From: a virus
Length of the DNA: 64,000 nt
IMG/VR virus record: IMGVR_UViG_3300033145_000529
Location: 1 to 64,000 of that record
Direction: 5' to 3' (one strand)
Positions 36,271 through 46,799 of the stretch are shown here, piece after piece. The position numbers and the translations under genes are program-made. The notes under the pieces are model-generated. The model saw only the letters and a program-made list of their open reading frames with translations. It was not told the origin of the DNA and did no database searches. How positions within the stretch are numbered: position 1 is the stretch's first letter; each line of letters starts with the position of its first letter.

Positions 36271-38313
36271 ATGAGGGTTATAAAACGAGACGGCAGGATT
36301 GTCAAGTACAATTTCGAAAAAATAGTTCTTGCCGTTACCAAGGCTATGAAGTCTATTGGTAAGGTGGACGATGAGATTGCACAAAATATTGTCACTACAG
36401 TTACTAATACCTTGAACGGTAATGGAGAACTATCTGTAGAAGATATTCAAGACAAGGTTGAAGATGCCCTTATTAAATTAGGTGATGCTCAACTAGCGAA
36501 AACTTATATTTTATATAGGGCAAAGCGAGCCGAAGTTCGTGGGTTTAGAGAAGCTATTGGCGTTGAAGATACGCTTAAATTGGGGGTTAATGCCTTAGCT
36601 TTGTTAGATAAAAGATACCTTAAAAGTTTTGATGGCAAAAAGGAAACTCCGTCACAAATGTTTCATAGGGTTGCTAACCATGTAGCGTCAGTGGAGAAAT
36701 CCTTTGGTGGTAGTCCTGATTATTGGGGTAAAGTGTTCTATAATTTGATGGCTAATCAAATGTTCTTACCTAATACACCATGTTTAGCTAATTCTGGTAA
36801 TTCTGACTTAAACTACCTATTTGCTTGTTATGCGTTTGAAGTTGGTGATTCGATGGAAGAGATACTGCAAACAGCCAAAGATTGTGGTATGGTTCAGAAG
36901 ACAGGTGGTGGAGTTGGTCTCAATTTGTCCAAGTTAAGACCTGCTGGTGATAAGGTGAAGACTACTGAGGGTATAGCTAGTGGACCTATTGACTTTATGA
37001 GAATCTATGATACGGTAAGTGATGTTATTAAGCAGGGTGGTATTAGACGTGGTGGTAATCTAGGATTATTGTTAGTTAATCATCCAGATATAATTGAATT
37101 TATCAAATGTAAGAATGATGAAACAAGACTAAATAATTTTAATATTTCAGTCGCTATCACTGACGAGTTTATGCGTTGTGTGAAAAATGATAGCGATTTT
37201 TCTTTGGTCAATCCCAAAGATGGGAAGACCGTACGAAATGTTAATTCTAGGTATCTATTTCGCTTTATTGCTGAATCTGCTTGGCGAAATGGAGAACCAG
37301 GTTTTGTTTTTTGGGATAAAATTGAACAGGACAATCCTACACCAAAACAGGGACACTTGATAAAGAACTTATGTGGAGAACAAGATTTGTTACCTTATGA
37401 AGCTTGTGTTCTAGGTTCTATAAATCTAGTGAAGTTTGTTGAGGATGGGCAGATTGTATATAACTCCTTAAGAAAAGTTGTTCACCACTCTGTAAGATTT
37501 CTTGATGATGTTATTAGTGCCTCAAACTATCCATTGGAAGCTATCCATGATAAAGTTCTAGCAAATAGAAAGATAGGTTTGGGTATAATGGGATTTGCTA
37601 ATTTATTATTGATACTTGGTGTCCCATACGATTCTGAAGAAGCAGAAAAGATAGCTGAAGAGGTGATGGACTTTATAAATGTTGAAGCTCGGAGGGCTTC
37701 TGTACGTTTAGCTGAAGATCGTGGTGATTTCTTGAATATTGGTGACTCTACCGTGCCCCCACCACAAAGGAATGCTTCTTTAACTACTATAGCTCCTACA
37801 GGGAGTATAAGTATTATAGCGGAGACATCCAGTGGTATTGAACCTATTTTTGCTGTAGTGTATCAAAAAACTAATATCTTGGAGAATAATACATTCTTTC
37901 AAGTTAATCCTATTTTTGAGAGCATTGCTAAACAAGAGGGGTGGTATTCCCAAGCGTTGATTAATAAGATTATCAGAAATGGTGGTAAGGTGTCGGGGCT
38001 TCCCGAAGTACCAGAAAAGTGGCAAAAAGTTTTTAGAACGGCATTGGAAATTGCTCCTGAATGGCATGTAAGGATGCAAACCGCTTTCCAACGGCATGTT
38101 AATAGTTCAATATCAAAGACCATAAATTTATCATATGATGCTACGGTTGAAGATGTTGAGCGAGTTATTAAACTTGCATACGATACGAACCTCAAAGGGC
38201 TTACGGTGTTCCGTAACCAAAGTAGGACAAAACAAGTTCTTGAAACGCTCTGTACGGAGTGTGAAGATGGGGGTTGTCCTATTCCTCAAGAATTAGTTTC
38301 TAAGCTAGAGTAG
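36271..38313 (+). CDS. nrdJ: class II ribonucleotide reductase (B12-dependent type)
   Basis: 680 aa. N-terminal ATP-cone (MRVIKRDGRIVKYN), then TPCLANSG, TGGGVGLNLSKLRP, GGIRRGGNLGLL, the catalytic NLCGE (366-370: Cys368, Glu370; the usual Pro of NPCGE is Leu here), CVLGSINL, APTGSISIIAETSSGIEP and a C-terminal CTECEDGGC. This is the NrdJ layout; no small subunit or activase gene is near. It makes deoxynucleotides and depends on host adenosylcobalamin. Confidence 0.9.
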   Translation: MRVIKRDGRIVKYNFEKIVLAVTKAMKSIGKVDDEIAQNIVTTVTNTLNGNGELSVEDIQDKVEDALIKLGDAQLAKTYILYRAKRAEVRGFREAIGVEDTLKLGVNALALLDKRYLKSFDGKKETPSQMFHRVANHVASVEKSFGGSPDYWGKVFYNLMANQMFLPNTPCLANSGNSDLNYLFACYAFEVGDSMEEILQTAKDCGMVQKTGGGVGLNLSKLRPAGDKVKTTEGIASGPIDFMRIYDTVSDVIKQGGIRRGGNLGLLLVNHPDIIEFIKCKNDETRLNNFNISVAITDEFMRCVKNDSDFSLVNPKDGKTVRNVNSRYLFRFIAESAWRNGEPGFVFWDKIEQDNPTPKQGHLIKNLCGEQDLLPYEACVLGSINLVKFVEDGQIVYNSLRKVVHHSVRFLDDVISASNYPLEAIHDKVLANRKIGLGIMGFANLLLILGVPYDSEEAEKIAEEVMDFINVEARRASVRLAEDRGDFLNIGDSTVPPPQRNASLTTIAPTGSISIIAETSSGIEPIFAVVYQKTNILENNTFFQVNPIFESIAKQEGWYSQALINKIIRNGGKVSGLPEVPEKWQKVFRTALEIAPEWHVRMQTAFQRHVNSSISKTINLSYDATVEDVERVIKLAYDTNLKGLTVFRNQSRTKQVLETLCTECEDGGCPIPQELVSKLE

Positions 38314-38376
38314 CAATAAGGAAACGTTCTTTACTGTGTCCCCCATTCTCCATTATTTATTTTACCTAGTTTAGAA

Positions 38377-38670
38377 ATGGCAAAAATTCCACTAGTATTT
38401 GGTGTACTGAATATGACCTACAAATGTGCAATCTGTGAAACTATAATTCGCCCTAATCGTTATTTTTGCTGGCATTGTTATAATGAATTTAGAGATGATA
38501 TTCGTAATAAGAAAGAATGGACTAGATTTGTTGTTAGTGAAGAGTCGAAGAGACGAAGAGGAGAAAAAAGAGATAGAGATAAGTCTGTCATGTTGATTTA
38601 TTTGGGGGATAAGTGGGACATTGATACAGAAGGGAATCTAATCCGTAAGGAAGGTTTTCATTATGGGTAG
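38377..38670 (+). CDS. zinc-finger protein, 97 aa
   Basis: MAKIPLV... start used, with an internal ATG (38413) also possible. CAICETII...YFCWHCYNEF is a zinc knuckle and the rest is basic and charged. It overlaps the TerS-like gene by eight bases, so it may act in packaging or late transcription. No function assigned. Confidence 0.55.
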   Translation: MAKIPLVFGVLNMTYKCAICETIIRPNRYFCWHCYNEFRDDIRNKKEWTRFVVSEESKRRRGEKRDRDKSVMLIYLGDKWDIDTEGNLIRKEGFHYG

Positions 38671-39220
38671 GAAAAGAAAAGGACAAGACGTTCAAGAGAA
38701 GATTGAGAAGTACTTAGAAGAGTACGAACTTGATGAGTTGAATGCGGCTAATGATAAGGCAGCTTTAACTCAAATGTGCCAAATAGAAGTTAATATAGAG
38801 CAGATTCAAAAAGCTCTTAGCGACATAAAAAACCCACTTGAAAACTCTAAAAAAATTAGGGAGCTTCACAGTGCTCTACGAGACGCCAATCAAAATTGGG
38901 TTACTTTGCAAACAGAACTTGGTATTAATAGAAAAAAGAGAAAGAGTGAGAGTGATGAATCCCCATTACGATATGTTGAGCGGCTTCAAGAGATTGGCAA
39001 GAAGTTTGTAGATGGTAGATTAAAGAGTTTTGTATGTTCTAAGTGTGGGCAGGTTCTAGGCAAATATATTTTTTACATAACTGATAGGGGTGAGAAGGGG
39101 TCAATAGAAAGTGAAACTAAACCGATTGAGACATATAAATTTACTATTCGCCACGAGTGCTGGAAATGTGGTGAGATAGTTGAGGTTTCCAATGAGGATT
39201 TTGTGGTTGTTCAAAAATGA
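38663..39220 (+). CDS. terminase small subunit (probable)
   Basis: 185 aa directly before TerL and overlapping it by four bases. Helical, coiled-coil-rich middle and a C-terminal zinc ribbon (CSKCGQVLG...HECWKCGE). Position is the main argument; TerS proteins share little sequence. It would bind the packaging site and load TerL. Confidence 0.65.
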   Translation: MGRKRKGQDVQEKIEKYLEEYELDELNAANDKAALTQMCQIEVNIEQIQKALSDIKNPLENSKKIRELHSALRDANQNWVTLQTELGINRKKRKSESDESPLRYVERLQEIGKKFVDGRLKSFVCSKCGQVLGKYIFYITDRGEKGSIESETKPIETYKFTIRHECWKCGEIVEVSNEDFVVVQK

Positions 39221-40824
39221 AAGAGAAAGTAACACTCAGTGAAGGTGACTTAGCAGTATTGGAAATAATAGAAGACCCCGTTTTATTTAGTGAATTTATT
39301 AGATGTACTGATGAAGAAATAGAGCAGGGAACAGGCTGGCATTATGACAACTATCAAAGAAAAATGCTGATTGACAGCTCACCTTATATTAGTATAGCTA
39401 CTGGTAGAACTACTGGTAAAACTGCTAGTATGGAAACTAAAATTATTCATACTGCCGTTTCAAACAAGTATAAAAAAGCTAGTGCTAACGAGATATTATT
39501 GGTAGTTCAGAACAAGGCACAGCTAGAACCCGTATTTTTACGTCTTATTAATTTCTTTAGGAGACATCAACTATTGAAGCACTTTGTTGATAGGCTTGGT
39601 GTCAATATGTCAAGTCATGAAATAAGGTTGTTGAATGGTTGCTTGATAAGGTGTAGAATTGTTGGTTCTACGGCGGACAGTAATGTTATTGGTCTTCACG
39701 TTCCATGTATATACGTTGATGAAGGTCAAGTTTTTAATTATGTAGCTTGGAATTCACTGATGCAGTGCTTAACCACATGGGATACTGTGGAATCCTGTGG
39801 TGCAGATTTCTTTCTTTGGGTGAGCGGAGTTCCTAATGGTCTTCGTGAAAAAAATGTTCTCTATGAGTGTGACCAAATTAATGAGAAGTTCTCACGTCAT
39901 AATGTGTCGAGATTAAGCAGTATTAGATATACAAAGCAGCAACATAAAACGGACTTGAAGCAGTATGGTGGTGAGAGCGGTGATGATTATGTTCATTTGG
40001 TTCTTGGGGAACATGGTTCACCCGCTTTCTCAGTATTTGACAGAAAATTGATGAGAATAGAGGATTATCCTGTGTCGGTGTCTATTTTGAATAATATTTC
40101 TTTAGACCAACATGATGGACAGTTTAATGACCTTTTAAGAGCACCAGACCTTCCTGCTGATATTCAAAAGAAATATGATTTAATAATAGCTGGAATAGAT
40201 GCGGGTTTCTCTAATGACCCAACAATTATTACTGTATTGTGGAGGGAGAAGGAAACTTTAACATGGCGAGAATTCGTTCGAATTGAACTGAGGAGAATTA
40301 AGTATCCATTGCAAGCGAAAATAATTAATTGGTTAGACACTATTTATGGATTTAACATGATAGCCGTTGATGCGGGACATTCTGGTTTGGCATTATGTCA
40401 AATATTACAAGATGAAGACGGGGATTTTAAGAGTAGGAACTATATTAAAAGGTTAATTCCAGTTGATTTCCAAGCGAATGTTGTTACTGGGTATGATGAG
40501 GATGAGAAAGAAATAAAGGATAGGGTAAGAAAATTTACAATCCAAACACTACAAAAGTGGAGTCAGAATGACCAAATAATTGCATTTTCTACGCAGGATG
40601 ATGATGTTATTTCTGAACTTGAGAGAGTTGGATTTACTAGGGATATGCTTGGGCAACCAAAATTCTTTGTGTATTCATCCCAAGGTGGTCAAAGAGGTGA
40701 AGACCACATACTTGCTTCTCTTTTGACATGGGTATATGGGTATTACTATAAGTATTACTCTCCTGAGAAACCAACTAAGGGCAAATACAGTGATTTGGTT
40801 CGGGGTGGATGGTTGGCTCGGTAG
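39217..40824 (+). CDS. terminase large subunit (TerL)
   Basis: 535 aa. ATPase domain with the Walker A GRTTGKT (63-69) and Walker B IYVDEG (165-170), followed by the nuclease domain with GIDAG (326-330) and AVDAGHSG (Asp385). It packages DNA into proheads and cuts the concatemer. The order TerS-TerL-portal is standard for phages. Confidence 0.93.
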   Translation: MKEKVTLSEGDLAVLEIIEDPVLFSEFIRCTDEEIEQGTGWHYDNYQRKMLIDSSPYISIATGRTTGKTASMETKIIHTAVSNKYKKASANEILLVVQNKAQLEPVFLRLINFFRRHQLLKHFVDRLGVNMSSHEIRLLNGCLIRCRIVGSTADSNVIGLHVPCIYVDEGQVFNYVAWNSLMQCLTTWDTVESCGADFFLWVSGVPNGLREKNVLYECDQINEKFSRHNVSRLSSIRYTKQQHKTDLKQYGGESGDDYVHLVLGEHGSPAFSVFDRKLMRIEDYPVSVSILNNISLDQHDGQFNDLLRAPDLPADIQKKYDLIIAGIDAGFSNDPTIITVLWREKETLTWREFVRIELRRIKYPLQAKIINWLDTIYGFNMIAVDAGHSGLALCQILQDEDGDFKSRNYIKRLIPVDFQANVVTGYDEDEKEIKDRVRKFTIQTLQKWSQNDQIIAFSTQDDDVISELERVGFTRDMLGQPKFFVYSSQGGQRGEDHILASLLTWVYGYYYKYYSPEKPTKGKYSDLVRGGWLAR

Positions 40825-40838
40825 AGTGGAGATTTACG

Positions 40839-42341
40839 ATGGCAAATAAGGATAAAAAGAAAACTATAAGTAAAGTGATTACTGGAGAACTAAAACCAGG
40901 TAAACTAGTTAAAGCGGCAGTTAATATTTTGACAGACCCAACTCAAACTGGCTTGGTGTTCACTGAAGAAGTGGACAAGATGGCAATACCAAAAGATTAT
41001 CATAAATTGATAAAAACTTGTAGATTTTTTTACAAGCGTGACCCAATTGCTGGTACTGTTATGAACAAAATGGTTGATTGTGCCATTACTCCTCTGTCAA
41101 ACAAAAAGTCGGAGTGTAGTGATGAGGAGTACGAGGTTTACAATGCCCTAACTGAGATGCTTCAAGAATTCTTTAGAAATGTGTGCCTAGAATACCTACT
41201 CTCTGGTTTAGTTATTCCGCATTATGAGTGGGTGAGAATGAGGGGTAGCGAGCTTTCTCAGAAATTGAATTCTAGACGTAGAGTAACTGTTCCCAATAAT
41301 ATTTGGTTTAGAGACCCCGCAACGGTCACTGTTAAGAATTCAGTTATCCCAAATAAGAAATACTACTTTGTTGATGTTGATGCAAGAACTATATCTTTCA
41401 TTAAGAACAAGGGCAAATATCCTGATGGCACAGTTGATAAGGAGACATATAACGAGTTAGAAAAGAACTACCCCGCATTTGTAAAAGCGGTTCAAACTTT
41501 AAAAGGTACTAAGATGCAGATTAAACTAGAGGACATGAGACCCATTCTTGCTAAGACGCTTCCAGAGGAAGCATACCCAGTACCTTACATGGAAAATGCT
41601 TTGGAGTCCTTGATTCACAAGAGAAATTTGAGGAAAATGGATTATGCGATTGCGTCTAGGGTTGTTTCTGCTATTCAAATAATTAAGTTGGGTAGTGATG
41701 AGTTTCCATGTACAGATGAGACCGATTTTGACCACATTAAGAATCAAATGAATTATAGGACTTCTACAGGGTATCAAGAGAGAGTATATCAATTATTTGC
41801 TAATCATACTCTTAAAATTGAATGGGTATTTCCTGATACACAAGCTATGATAAACACTGAGAAGTATCGTGCTGTTGAGGATGACATAATTGCGGCATTC
41901 GGATTTCCTAGAACATTGATTACTGGTGAAACTTTAAGGTCTAATGTCCAAGGTGGTTCTGATTTTGCGGCATTCTCTCCTATTGCTACTATGGAAACTA
42001 TAAGAGATAGGTTACTTGAGTGGACTAAGGAATTGTACAAAGAAATTAGAGATAAGAATGAGTATATCAAAAATTATCCTATGCCTCAGTTTACACCAAT
42101 GAGACTTTACAGATTGATTGACCTTAACCTGATTGGTCAGTCTCTATACATGGAAGGCAATATTTCAAGGACATCAAGGCAAGAGCTTGTTGGTCTTGAC
42201 TTTGAAACTGAAATTGAGAGAAAGGTTCAAGAGGAGAAAGAGATGAAGGAGAAAGGCATTGACCCTGCTCCTGTATTACCGTTCTCTTCACCAAATATAC
42301 CAAATACTGGTAGAAATCCTCAACAAGATAAGGAGGAATAA
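40839..42341 (+). CDS. portal protein
   Basis: 500 aa from ATG 40839. Sits immediately after TerL. Has the features of portals: KTCRFFYKRDPIAGTVMNKMVD at the N terminus, a central stem region (LEDMRPILAKTLPEEAYPVPYMENAL), RSNVQGGSDFAAFSP, and a charged C-terminal tail. It forms the dodecameric DNA entry ring. Overlaps rfbA by one base. Confidence 0.82.
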   Translation: MANKDKKKTISKVITGELKPGKLVKAAVNILTDPTQTGLVFTEEVDKMAIPKDYHKLIKTCRFFYKRDPIAGTVMNKMVDCAITPLSNKKSECSDEEYEVYNALTEMLQEFFRNVCLEYLLSGLVIPHYEWVRMRGSELSQKLNSRRRVTVPNNIWFRDPATVTVKNSVIPNKKYYFVDVDARTISFIKNKGKYPDGTVDKETYNELEKNYPAFVKAVQTLKGTKMQIKLEDMRPILAKTLPEEAYPVPYMENALESLIHKRNLRKMDYAIASRVVSAIQIIKLGSDEFPCTDETDFDHIKNQMNYRTSTGYQERVYQLFANHTLKIEWVFPDTQAMINTEKYRAVEDDIIAAFGFPRTLITGETLRSNVQGGSDFAAFSPIATMETIRDRLLEWTKELYKEIRDKNEYIKNYPMPQFTPMRLYRLIDLNLIGQSLYMEGNISRTSRQELVGLDFETEIERKVQEEKEMKEKGIDPAPVLPFSSPNIPNTGRNPQQDKEE

Positions 42342-43021
42342 TGAGGGGAGTAGTTTTAGCGGGTGGTTTAGCTACTAGACTTAAACCGTTAAGTAATGTA
42401 CTTAATAAGCATTTGTTTCCAGTTTATGATTTACCAATGATTTATTACCCAATTAAAACATTGGCAGATGGTGGTATTAAAGATATTTTAGTGGTCATAG
42501 GAGAGAGGTCTGCTGGTGACATTGTTAGCCTATTACAAGATGGTTCTGAGTTAGGTGTTGATATAACATACAGATACCAAGGTGGTGGAGCACTAGGAAT
42601 AGCCCACGCACTAAACATAGCACGTGATTTTGTAGACGGTGATTTTACTCTTATTCTTGGTGACAACCTTTTCTTCGATACGCTTAATTTTACAGCGATG
42701 ACAGTACCTCATTTGTTTTTAACAAAATCAAATACACCAGAGAAGTTTGGTGTGGCAGAGATAGATGATGGCAAAATTATTCGTATTGTTGAAAAACCAA
42801 AAGAATTTGTATCGAATTTAATAGTTACAGGTCTTTATTTGTATCCTAGTAGCGTATTTGAGATTATTGATAGTTTAGAACCATCTACTAGGGGTGAATT
42901 TGAGATTACTGACCTTAATAATAAACTAGGAGGCTGTGACTATACTGTTATAGACAAGTGGTATGATGTCGGTGAGTACGACACTCTACTTGAAGCATCA
43001 AACCGTATAAAAGGAAGGTAA
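42341..43021 (+). CDS. rfbA: glucose-1-phosphate thymidylyltransferase (RfbA)
   Basis: First step of dTDP-rhamnose synthesis. VVLAGGLATRLKPLSNVLNKHLFPV is the nucleotidyltransferase loop, with GDNLFF the metal site and VEKPKEFVSNLIVTGLYLY the sugar site. 226 aa, slightly short for the family (about 290), lacking the C-terminal helices. Head of rfbACDB. Confidence 0.9.
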   Translation: MRGVVLAGGLATRLKPLSNVLNKHLFPVYDLPMIYYPIKTLADGGIKDILVVIGERSAGDIVSLLQDGSELGVDITYRYQGGGALGIAHALNIARDFVDGDFTLILGDNLFFDTLNFTAMTVPHLFLTKSNTPEKFGVAEIDDGKIIRIVEKPKEFVSNLIVTGLYLYPSSVFEIIDSLEPSTRGEFEITDLNNKLGGCDYTVIDKWYDVGEYDTLLEASNRIKGR

Positions 43022-43022
43022 T

Positions 43023-43487
43023 ATGATTTACGGAGTTAAAACTAAAAATCTTAAAATTATCCCAGATGAGCGTGGGTGGTTAATGGAGATTCTACGTAAA
43101 GATGATGATATATTTGAGAAGTTTGGGCAGGTGTACCTATCAGTAGCTTTTGCGGAGAGGGTAAAAGCTTGGCATTATCACAAGATTCAAACTGATAACT
43201 TTACTTGTGTACGTGGGATGATGAAGGTTGTTCTGTATGATGATAGGAAAGATTCTCCAACATTTGGTGAGTTGAATGAGTTTTTTATTGGTGATAAAAA
43301 CCCACTACTTATCAGCGTTCCACCGCTAGTGTGGCACGGGTTTAAAGCTGTTGATGAGTCGGCTTATTTTGTAAGTGTCCCAACATTACCTTATAATTAT
43401 GATGAACCAGACGAGTATAGGTTATCACCAGATACGGATACTATACCATACGATTGGGGGTTGGTAACTGGTTTAAAGCATGGGTAG
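43023..43487 (+). CDS. rfbC: dTDP-4-dehydrorhamnose 3,5-epimerase (RfbC-like)
   Basis: Cupin-fold epimerase. KIIPDERGWLMEIL, WHYHKIQTDNFTCVRGMMKV with the catalytic His, then LISVPPLVWHGFKA. 154 aa. Starts one base after rfbA ends. Confidence 0.85.
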   Translation: MIYGVKTKNLKIIPDERGWLMEILRKDDDIFEKFGQVYLSVAFAERVKAWHYHKIQTDNFTCVRGMMKVVLYDDRKDSPTFGELNEFFIGDKNPLLISVPPLVWHGFKAVDESAYFVSVPTLPYNYDEPDEYRLSPDTDTIPYDWGLVTGLKHG

Positions 43488-43494
43488 GTAAATT

Positions 43495-44376
43495 ATGAGT
43501 AAAATATTTGTGACTGGTGGAAGTGGATTGTTGGGTAGTAGAGTAGTAGAAGTGGCTAGGGAGTGTGGACACACTGTTATTTCTAGCTATTGTGATAACT
43601 ACCATAAAGGTGGTGTAAAACTTGATTTATTATTACCAGATGGTTTAGAACCAATATATTCTATAAAACCAGATGTTATAATACATACAGCAGGATTAAC
43701 AAATGTTGATAATTGTGAGGTAAACAAGGAACTGGCTTATAACATAAATGTTGAGGGTACTAGAAGAGTTGCATTTGCTGCTAGAAAATTAGATTGTTTT
43801 TTGGTAGGTATTTCTACTGACTATGTGTTTCCTGGACGAGACGGTGGTCTATACAAAGAAGAAGATAAGACACACCCAATAAACTATTATGGTTATACAA
43901 AGTTGGTCGGTGAGAATTTTTGTTCTAGTGTCGCAAGGTCTTGTGTAATATACGGGTCTATTCCGTCTAGTGGTAAAAAAGATAACTTTGTTCTGTGGAT
44001 TATAAACAATTTAACTGCTGGGAAAAAGATTAATCTTGCTATTGACCAATTTGTAACACCAGTACTAAACTATAATCTGGCTAGTATGCTACTAGAGGTA
44101 GTTAATAATAGAATAGAAGGTACAATTAACTTAGCTGGTGCTAATAGGATTTCTAGATATGACTTTGCAATAGCTATAGCAGAAAAATTTAAACTTAACA
44201 AGTGTTTACTACAACCAGTTACTATGGACGAGCTTCAATGGGTTGCTAAACGACCAAAAGACGCTTCGTTAGATACTACGAAGGCTTCTACTATACTAAA
44301 GGTGAAACCATACTATTTAGATGAGGCTCTAAGTAAATTAGAAAGCGACATGAGAGGTCAGATATGGAAAAAATAG
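43495..44376 (+). CDS. rfbD: dTDP-4-dehydrorhamnose reductase (RfbD)
   Basis: SDR family, 293 aa. FVTGGSGLLGSRV nucleotide loop, TAGLTNVDNCE, GISTDYVFPG with YGYTKLVGE giving the S-Y-x-x-x-K site. Last step to dTDP-L-rhamnose. Overlaps rfbB by 13 bases. Confidence 0.9.
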   Translation: MSKIFVTGGSGLLGSRVVEVARECGHTVISSYCDNYHKGGVKLDLLLPDGLEPIYSIKPDVIIHTAGLTNVDNCEVNKELAYNINVEGTRRVAFAARKLDCFLVGISTDYVFPGRDGGLYKEEDKTHPINYYGYTKLVGENFCSSVARSCVIYGSIPSSGKKDNFVLWIINNLTAGKKINLAIDQFVTPVLNYNLASMLLEVVNNRIEGTINLAGANRISRYDFAIAIAEKFKLNKCLLQPVTMDELQWVAKRPKDASLDTTKASTILKVKPYYLDEALSKLESDMRGQIWKK

Positions 44377-45296
44377 CCATTACTGGTGGTGCGGGATTTA
44401 TTGGCACAAACTTTGTTCATTATTTGTGTGAAAGGTATGATGCTAAGATTACTGTTTTTGATAAATTGACTTATGCTGGTAAGAGGGAAAACATTGCTGG
44501 ATTAGATATAAAGTTCGTCCATAAAGATATTTGTGATTTAATCGAAGATGATTTTGATGAGTACGATTGTCTTTACCACTTTGCGGCTGAGTCACACGTA
44601 GATAGGTCAATAACATCACCACATGATTTTCTGAATACTAATGTTTTAGGAACAGTAAACTTGCTAGAACTGTGTAAGAAGATTGGTGTTGGCAGGTTTA
44701 TATATATTAGTACAGATGAGGTATATGGTTCAGTTAGTGTTCCTAGTCGTGAGGTTGACATTCTTAGCCCATCATCTGCTTACTCTGCAAGTAAAGCATC
44801 TGCTGAGACGTTTTGTAATGCTTATTTAAAAACATTTAGAGTTCCTGTGATAATTACTAGAAGCTCTAATAATTATGGTCCTTATCAGCACGAAGAAAAG
44901 CTTATTCCTGTGGTTATTGGTAATGCTTTAAGGGATATGCAGATTCCAGTATATGGTACTGGTAATAATATTCGTGATTGGTTATTTGTAAAAGATAATT
45001 GTGAAGCTGTTGATTTTGTTTCTAGGAATGGTGGTGTAGGGGAGGTTTATAATATTGGGTCCAATAACCAAACTACAAACATTGAAATAATAACAGAAAT
45101 TTTAGGTGTTCTAGGGAAACCAACGAGTCTAATCTCATTTGTTGAGGATAGGTTGGGACACGATAGAGAGTACAGCCTTGATTGTTTTAAGATTAATAAA
45201 CTTGGTTGGAGAGCAAAGTATAATTTTAGAAAAGCCTTAAAGCAGACTTGTGAGTGGTATGAGCAAAGTTTCAGTAATAACACTAAGTTACAATAA
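44364..45296 (+). CDS. rfbB: dTDP-glucose 4,6-dehydratase (RfbB)
   Basis: 310 aa extended SDR. ITGGAGFIGTNFVHYL, FAAESHVDRSI, ISTDEVYGS and YSASKASAE carry the nucleotide loop and Y-x-x-x-K. Converts dTDP-glucose to the 4-keto-6-deoxy sugar, the branch point for rhamnose and for amino-deoxy sugars. Confidence 0.92.
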   Translation: MEKIAITGGAGFIGTNFVHYLCERYDAKITVFDKLTYAGKRENIAGLDIKFVHKDICDLIEDDFDEYDCLYHFAAESHVDRSITSPHDFLNTNVLGTVNLLELCKKIGVGRFIYISTDEVYGSVSVPSREVDILSPSSAYSASKASAETFCNAYLKTFRVPVIITRSSNNYGPYQHEEKLIPVVIGNALRDMQIPVYGTGNNIRDWLFVKDNCEAVDFVSRNGGVGEVYNIGSNNQTTNIEIITEILGVLGKPTSLISFVEDRLGHDREYSLDCFKINKLGWRAKYNFRKALKQTCEWYEQSFSNNTKLQ

Positions 45297-45972
45297 ACCT
45301 CATCTTATTGGTGAGACAATAGATAGTATCTTAGGTCAAACACTTCAAGATATTGATCTTATTCTTGTTGATAATAGCACAACTAGTAAAGAAGAAGTTA
45401 GGTCTATATTAAGGTCTTATGAAAAGAAAGATAGTAGAATTAGATTATTTTATGAGAATCCAACAGAAGATGAACGAAAATACCAGTATGTGGGTGCTTT
45501 GTATACGAATAAATATATGGATATTGCTGAAGGACAATACTTGTACTTATTGGCTGATGATGATATAATCCTTCCTACTTGTCTACAAGAGTTATATGCT
45601 TGTGCTGAAGCTACCGATAGTCACTGTGCTTACCTAGGTCAAGATTGGGTAGTACCAGGTGAGGTGACAGGTACATGGTCTGTGTGGCAGCATCGTGAGT
45701 ACAACTATATATATGGTACAGCAGCACATTTTCACTGTTCGGGTATTTTGGGACAAAGTAGTGTGATATTTAGAAAGGATTGTTTATCCAAAATTGATAA
45801 ACCATATTTTCCCGTTGAGTGGGAAACAGCAACCATGTGTGACGGGTTGTTTTTGGATAAAATGGCTAAAGAATTCAAAATTTACCCACTTGGTAAAACA
45901 TTATGTATTATTAGGTTCTTTCATGGGAGCAATTTTTCATTGTTATCCCAGAAAGATGTGGTAGGAGAATAG
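45259..45972 (+). CDS. family 2 glycosyltransferase
   Basis: 238-aa GT-A protein: VSVITLSYNKPHLIGETIDSI, LVDNSTTSKEE, YLLADDDIILP (DxD). Overlaps the rfbB end. Likely transfers an activated sugar made by this locus. Confidence 0.8.
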   Translation: MSKVSVITLSYNKPHLIGETIDSILGQTLQDIDLILVDNSTTSKEEVRSILRSYEKKDSRIRLFYENPTEDERKYQYVGALYTNKYMDIAEGQYLYLLADDDIILPTCLQELYACAEATDSHCAYLGQDWVVPGEVTGTWSVWQHREYNYIYGTAAHFHCSGILGQSSVIFRKDCLSKIDKPYFPVEWETATMCDGLFLDKMAKEFKIYPLGKTLCIIRFFHGSNFSLLSQKDVVGE

Positions 45973-45974
45973 GA

Positions 45975-46799
45975 ATGGAAGAGGTTATAATTGCTATCCC
46001 AACAATTAATAATTTGCAATATCTGAAGAAGTGTATAGAGTCAATTTGTTGCTCGTTTCCATATGAGTTATTGGTTGTGGATAATGGGTCTACAGATGAA
46101 ACGCTTAGTTGGCTTAAGGAAAATAAGATACCACATATCCATCATGACAAGAATTTTGGATGTTCTTATGCTAATAATGAGGCAATGGAGTATTCTTTTT
46201 CAAAAAATAAACTAGTTTTTATTATACATAATGATGTAATTTTGCATAAAAACTGTTTGGATAACCTATATCGTGGATTGACAGAGACAAGAGATTTTGA
46301 CTTGTTATTTGCATTGGAGCACCTAACTGGTAGAGTTAATCGAGAAGTGATGAAAGAGTTCAGATATAATTATATATTTGATAAAGACAATAAAGGGTTA
46401 CCAAATGAGAAAACTATTGAGTATACGGGGGCAAAAGCATCAAGGGGCATTAATTTCACCGTTAGAGCAATTAGGAAGACTGCCGTTGAAAAGGTTGGTT
46501 ATTTTGATGTTAATTACTTTCCCGCTTATTTTGAAGATAATGACTATGGTTTGAGATGTATTTTGGGCAAGGTTAATGTTGGTATTGTTCAAGCTGCTAG
46601 ATACTACCATTTTTGGAGTAGGAGTATACATGAGGGTGGGGTTGGTACATTGAATAGTAAATATTTTGGAGCAAACCAGACATTTTATAATAGAAAATGG
46701 GGTGGAGCTATTGGTAAAGAGACAATATTAGACCCGAATATTAAGCTTTTTAGGACTAGAGAGGAAGATTATGAGCTTATCAAAAACAAAGTCATTTGA
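45975..46799 (+). CDS. family 2 glycosyltransferase
   Basis: 274 aa. VIIAIPTINNLQYLKKCIES, VVDNGSTDETL and IIHNDVILH; the acidic metal site is HND instead of DxD. WGGAIGKE near the C terminus. Rhamnosyltransferase-like GT2. Confidence 0.78.
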   Translation: MEEVIIAIPTINNLQYLKKCIESICCSFPYELLVVDNGSTDETLSWLKENKIPHIHHDKNFGCSYANNEAMEYSFSKNKLVFIIHNDVILHKNCLDNLYRGLTETRDFDLLFALEHLTGRVNREVMKEFRYNYIFDKDNKGLPNEKTIEYTGAKASRGINFTVRAIRKTAVEKVGYFDVNYFPAYFEDNDYGLRCILGKVNVGIVQAARYYHFWSRSIHEGGVGTLNSKYFGANQTFYNRKWGGAIGKETILDPNIKLFRTREEDYELIKNKVI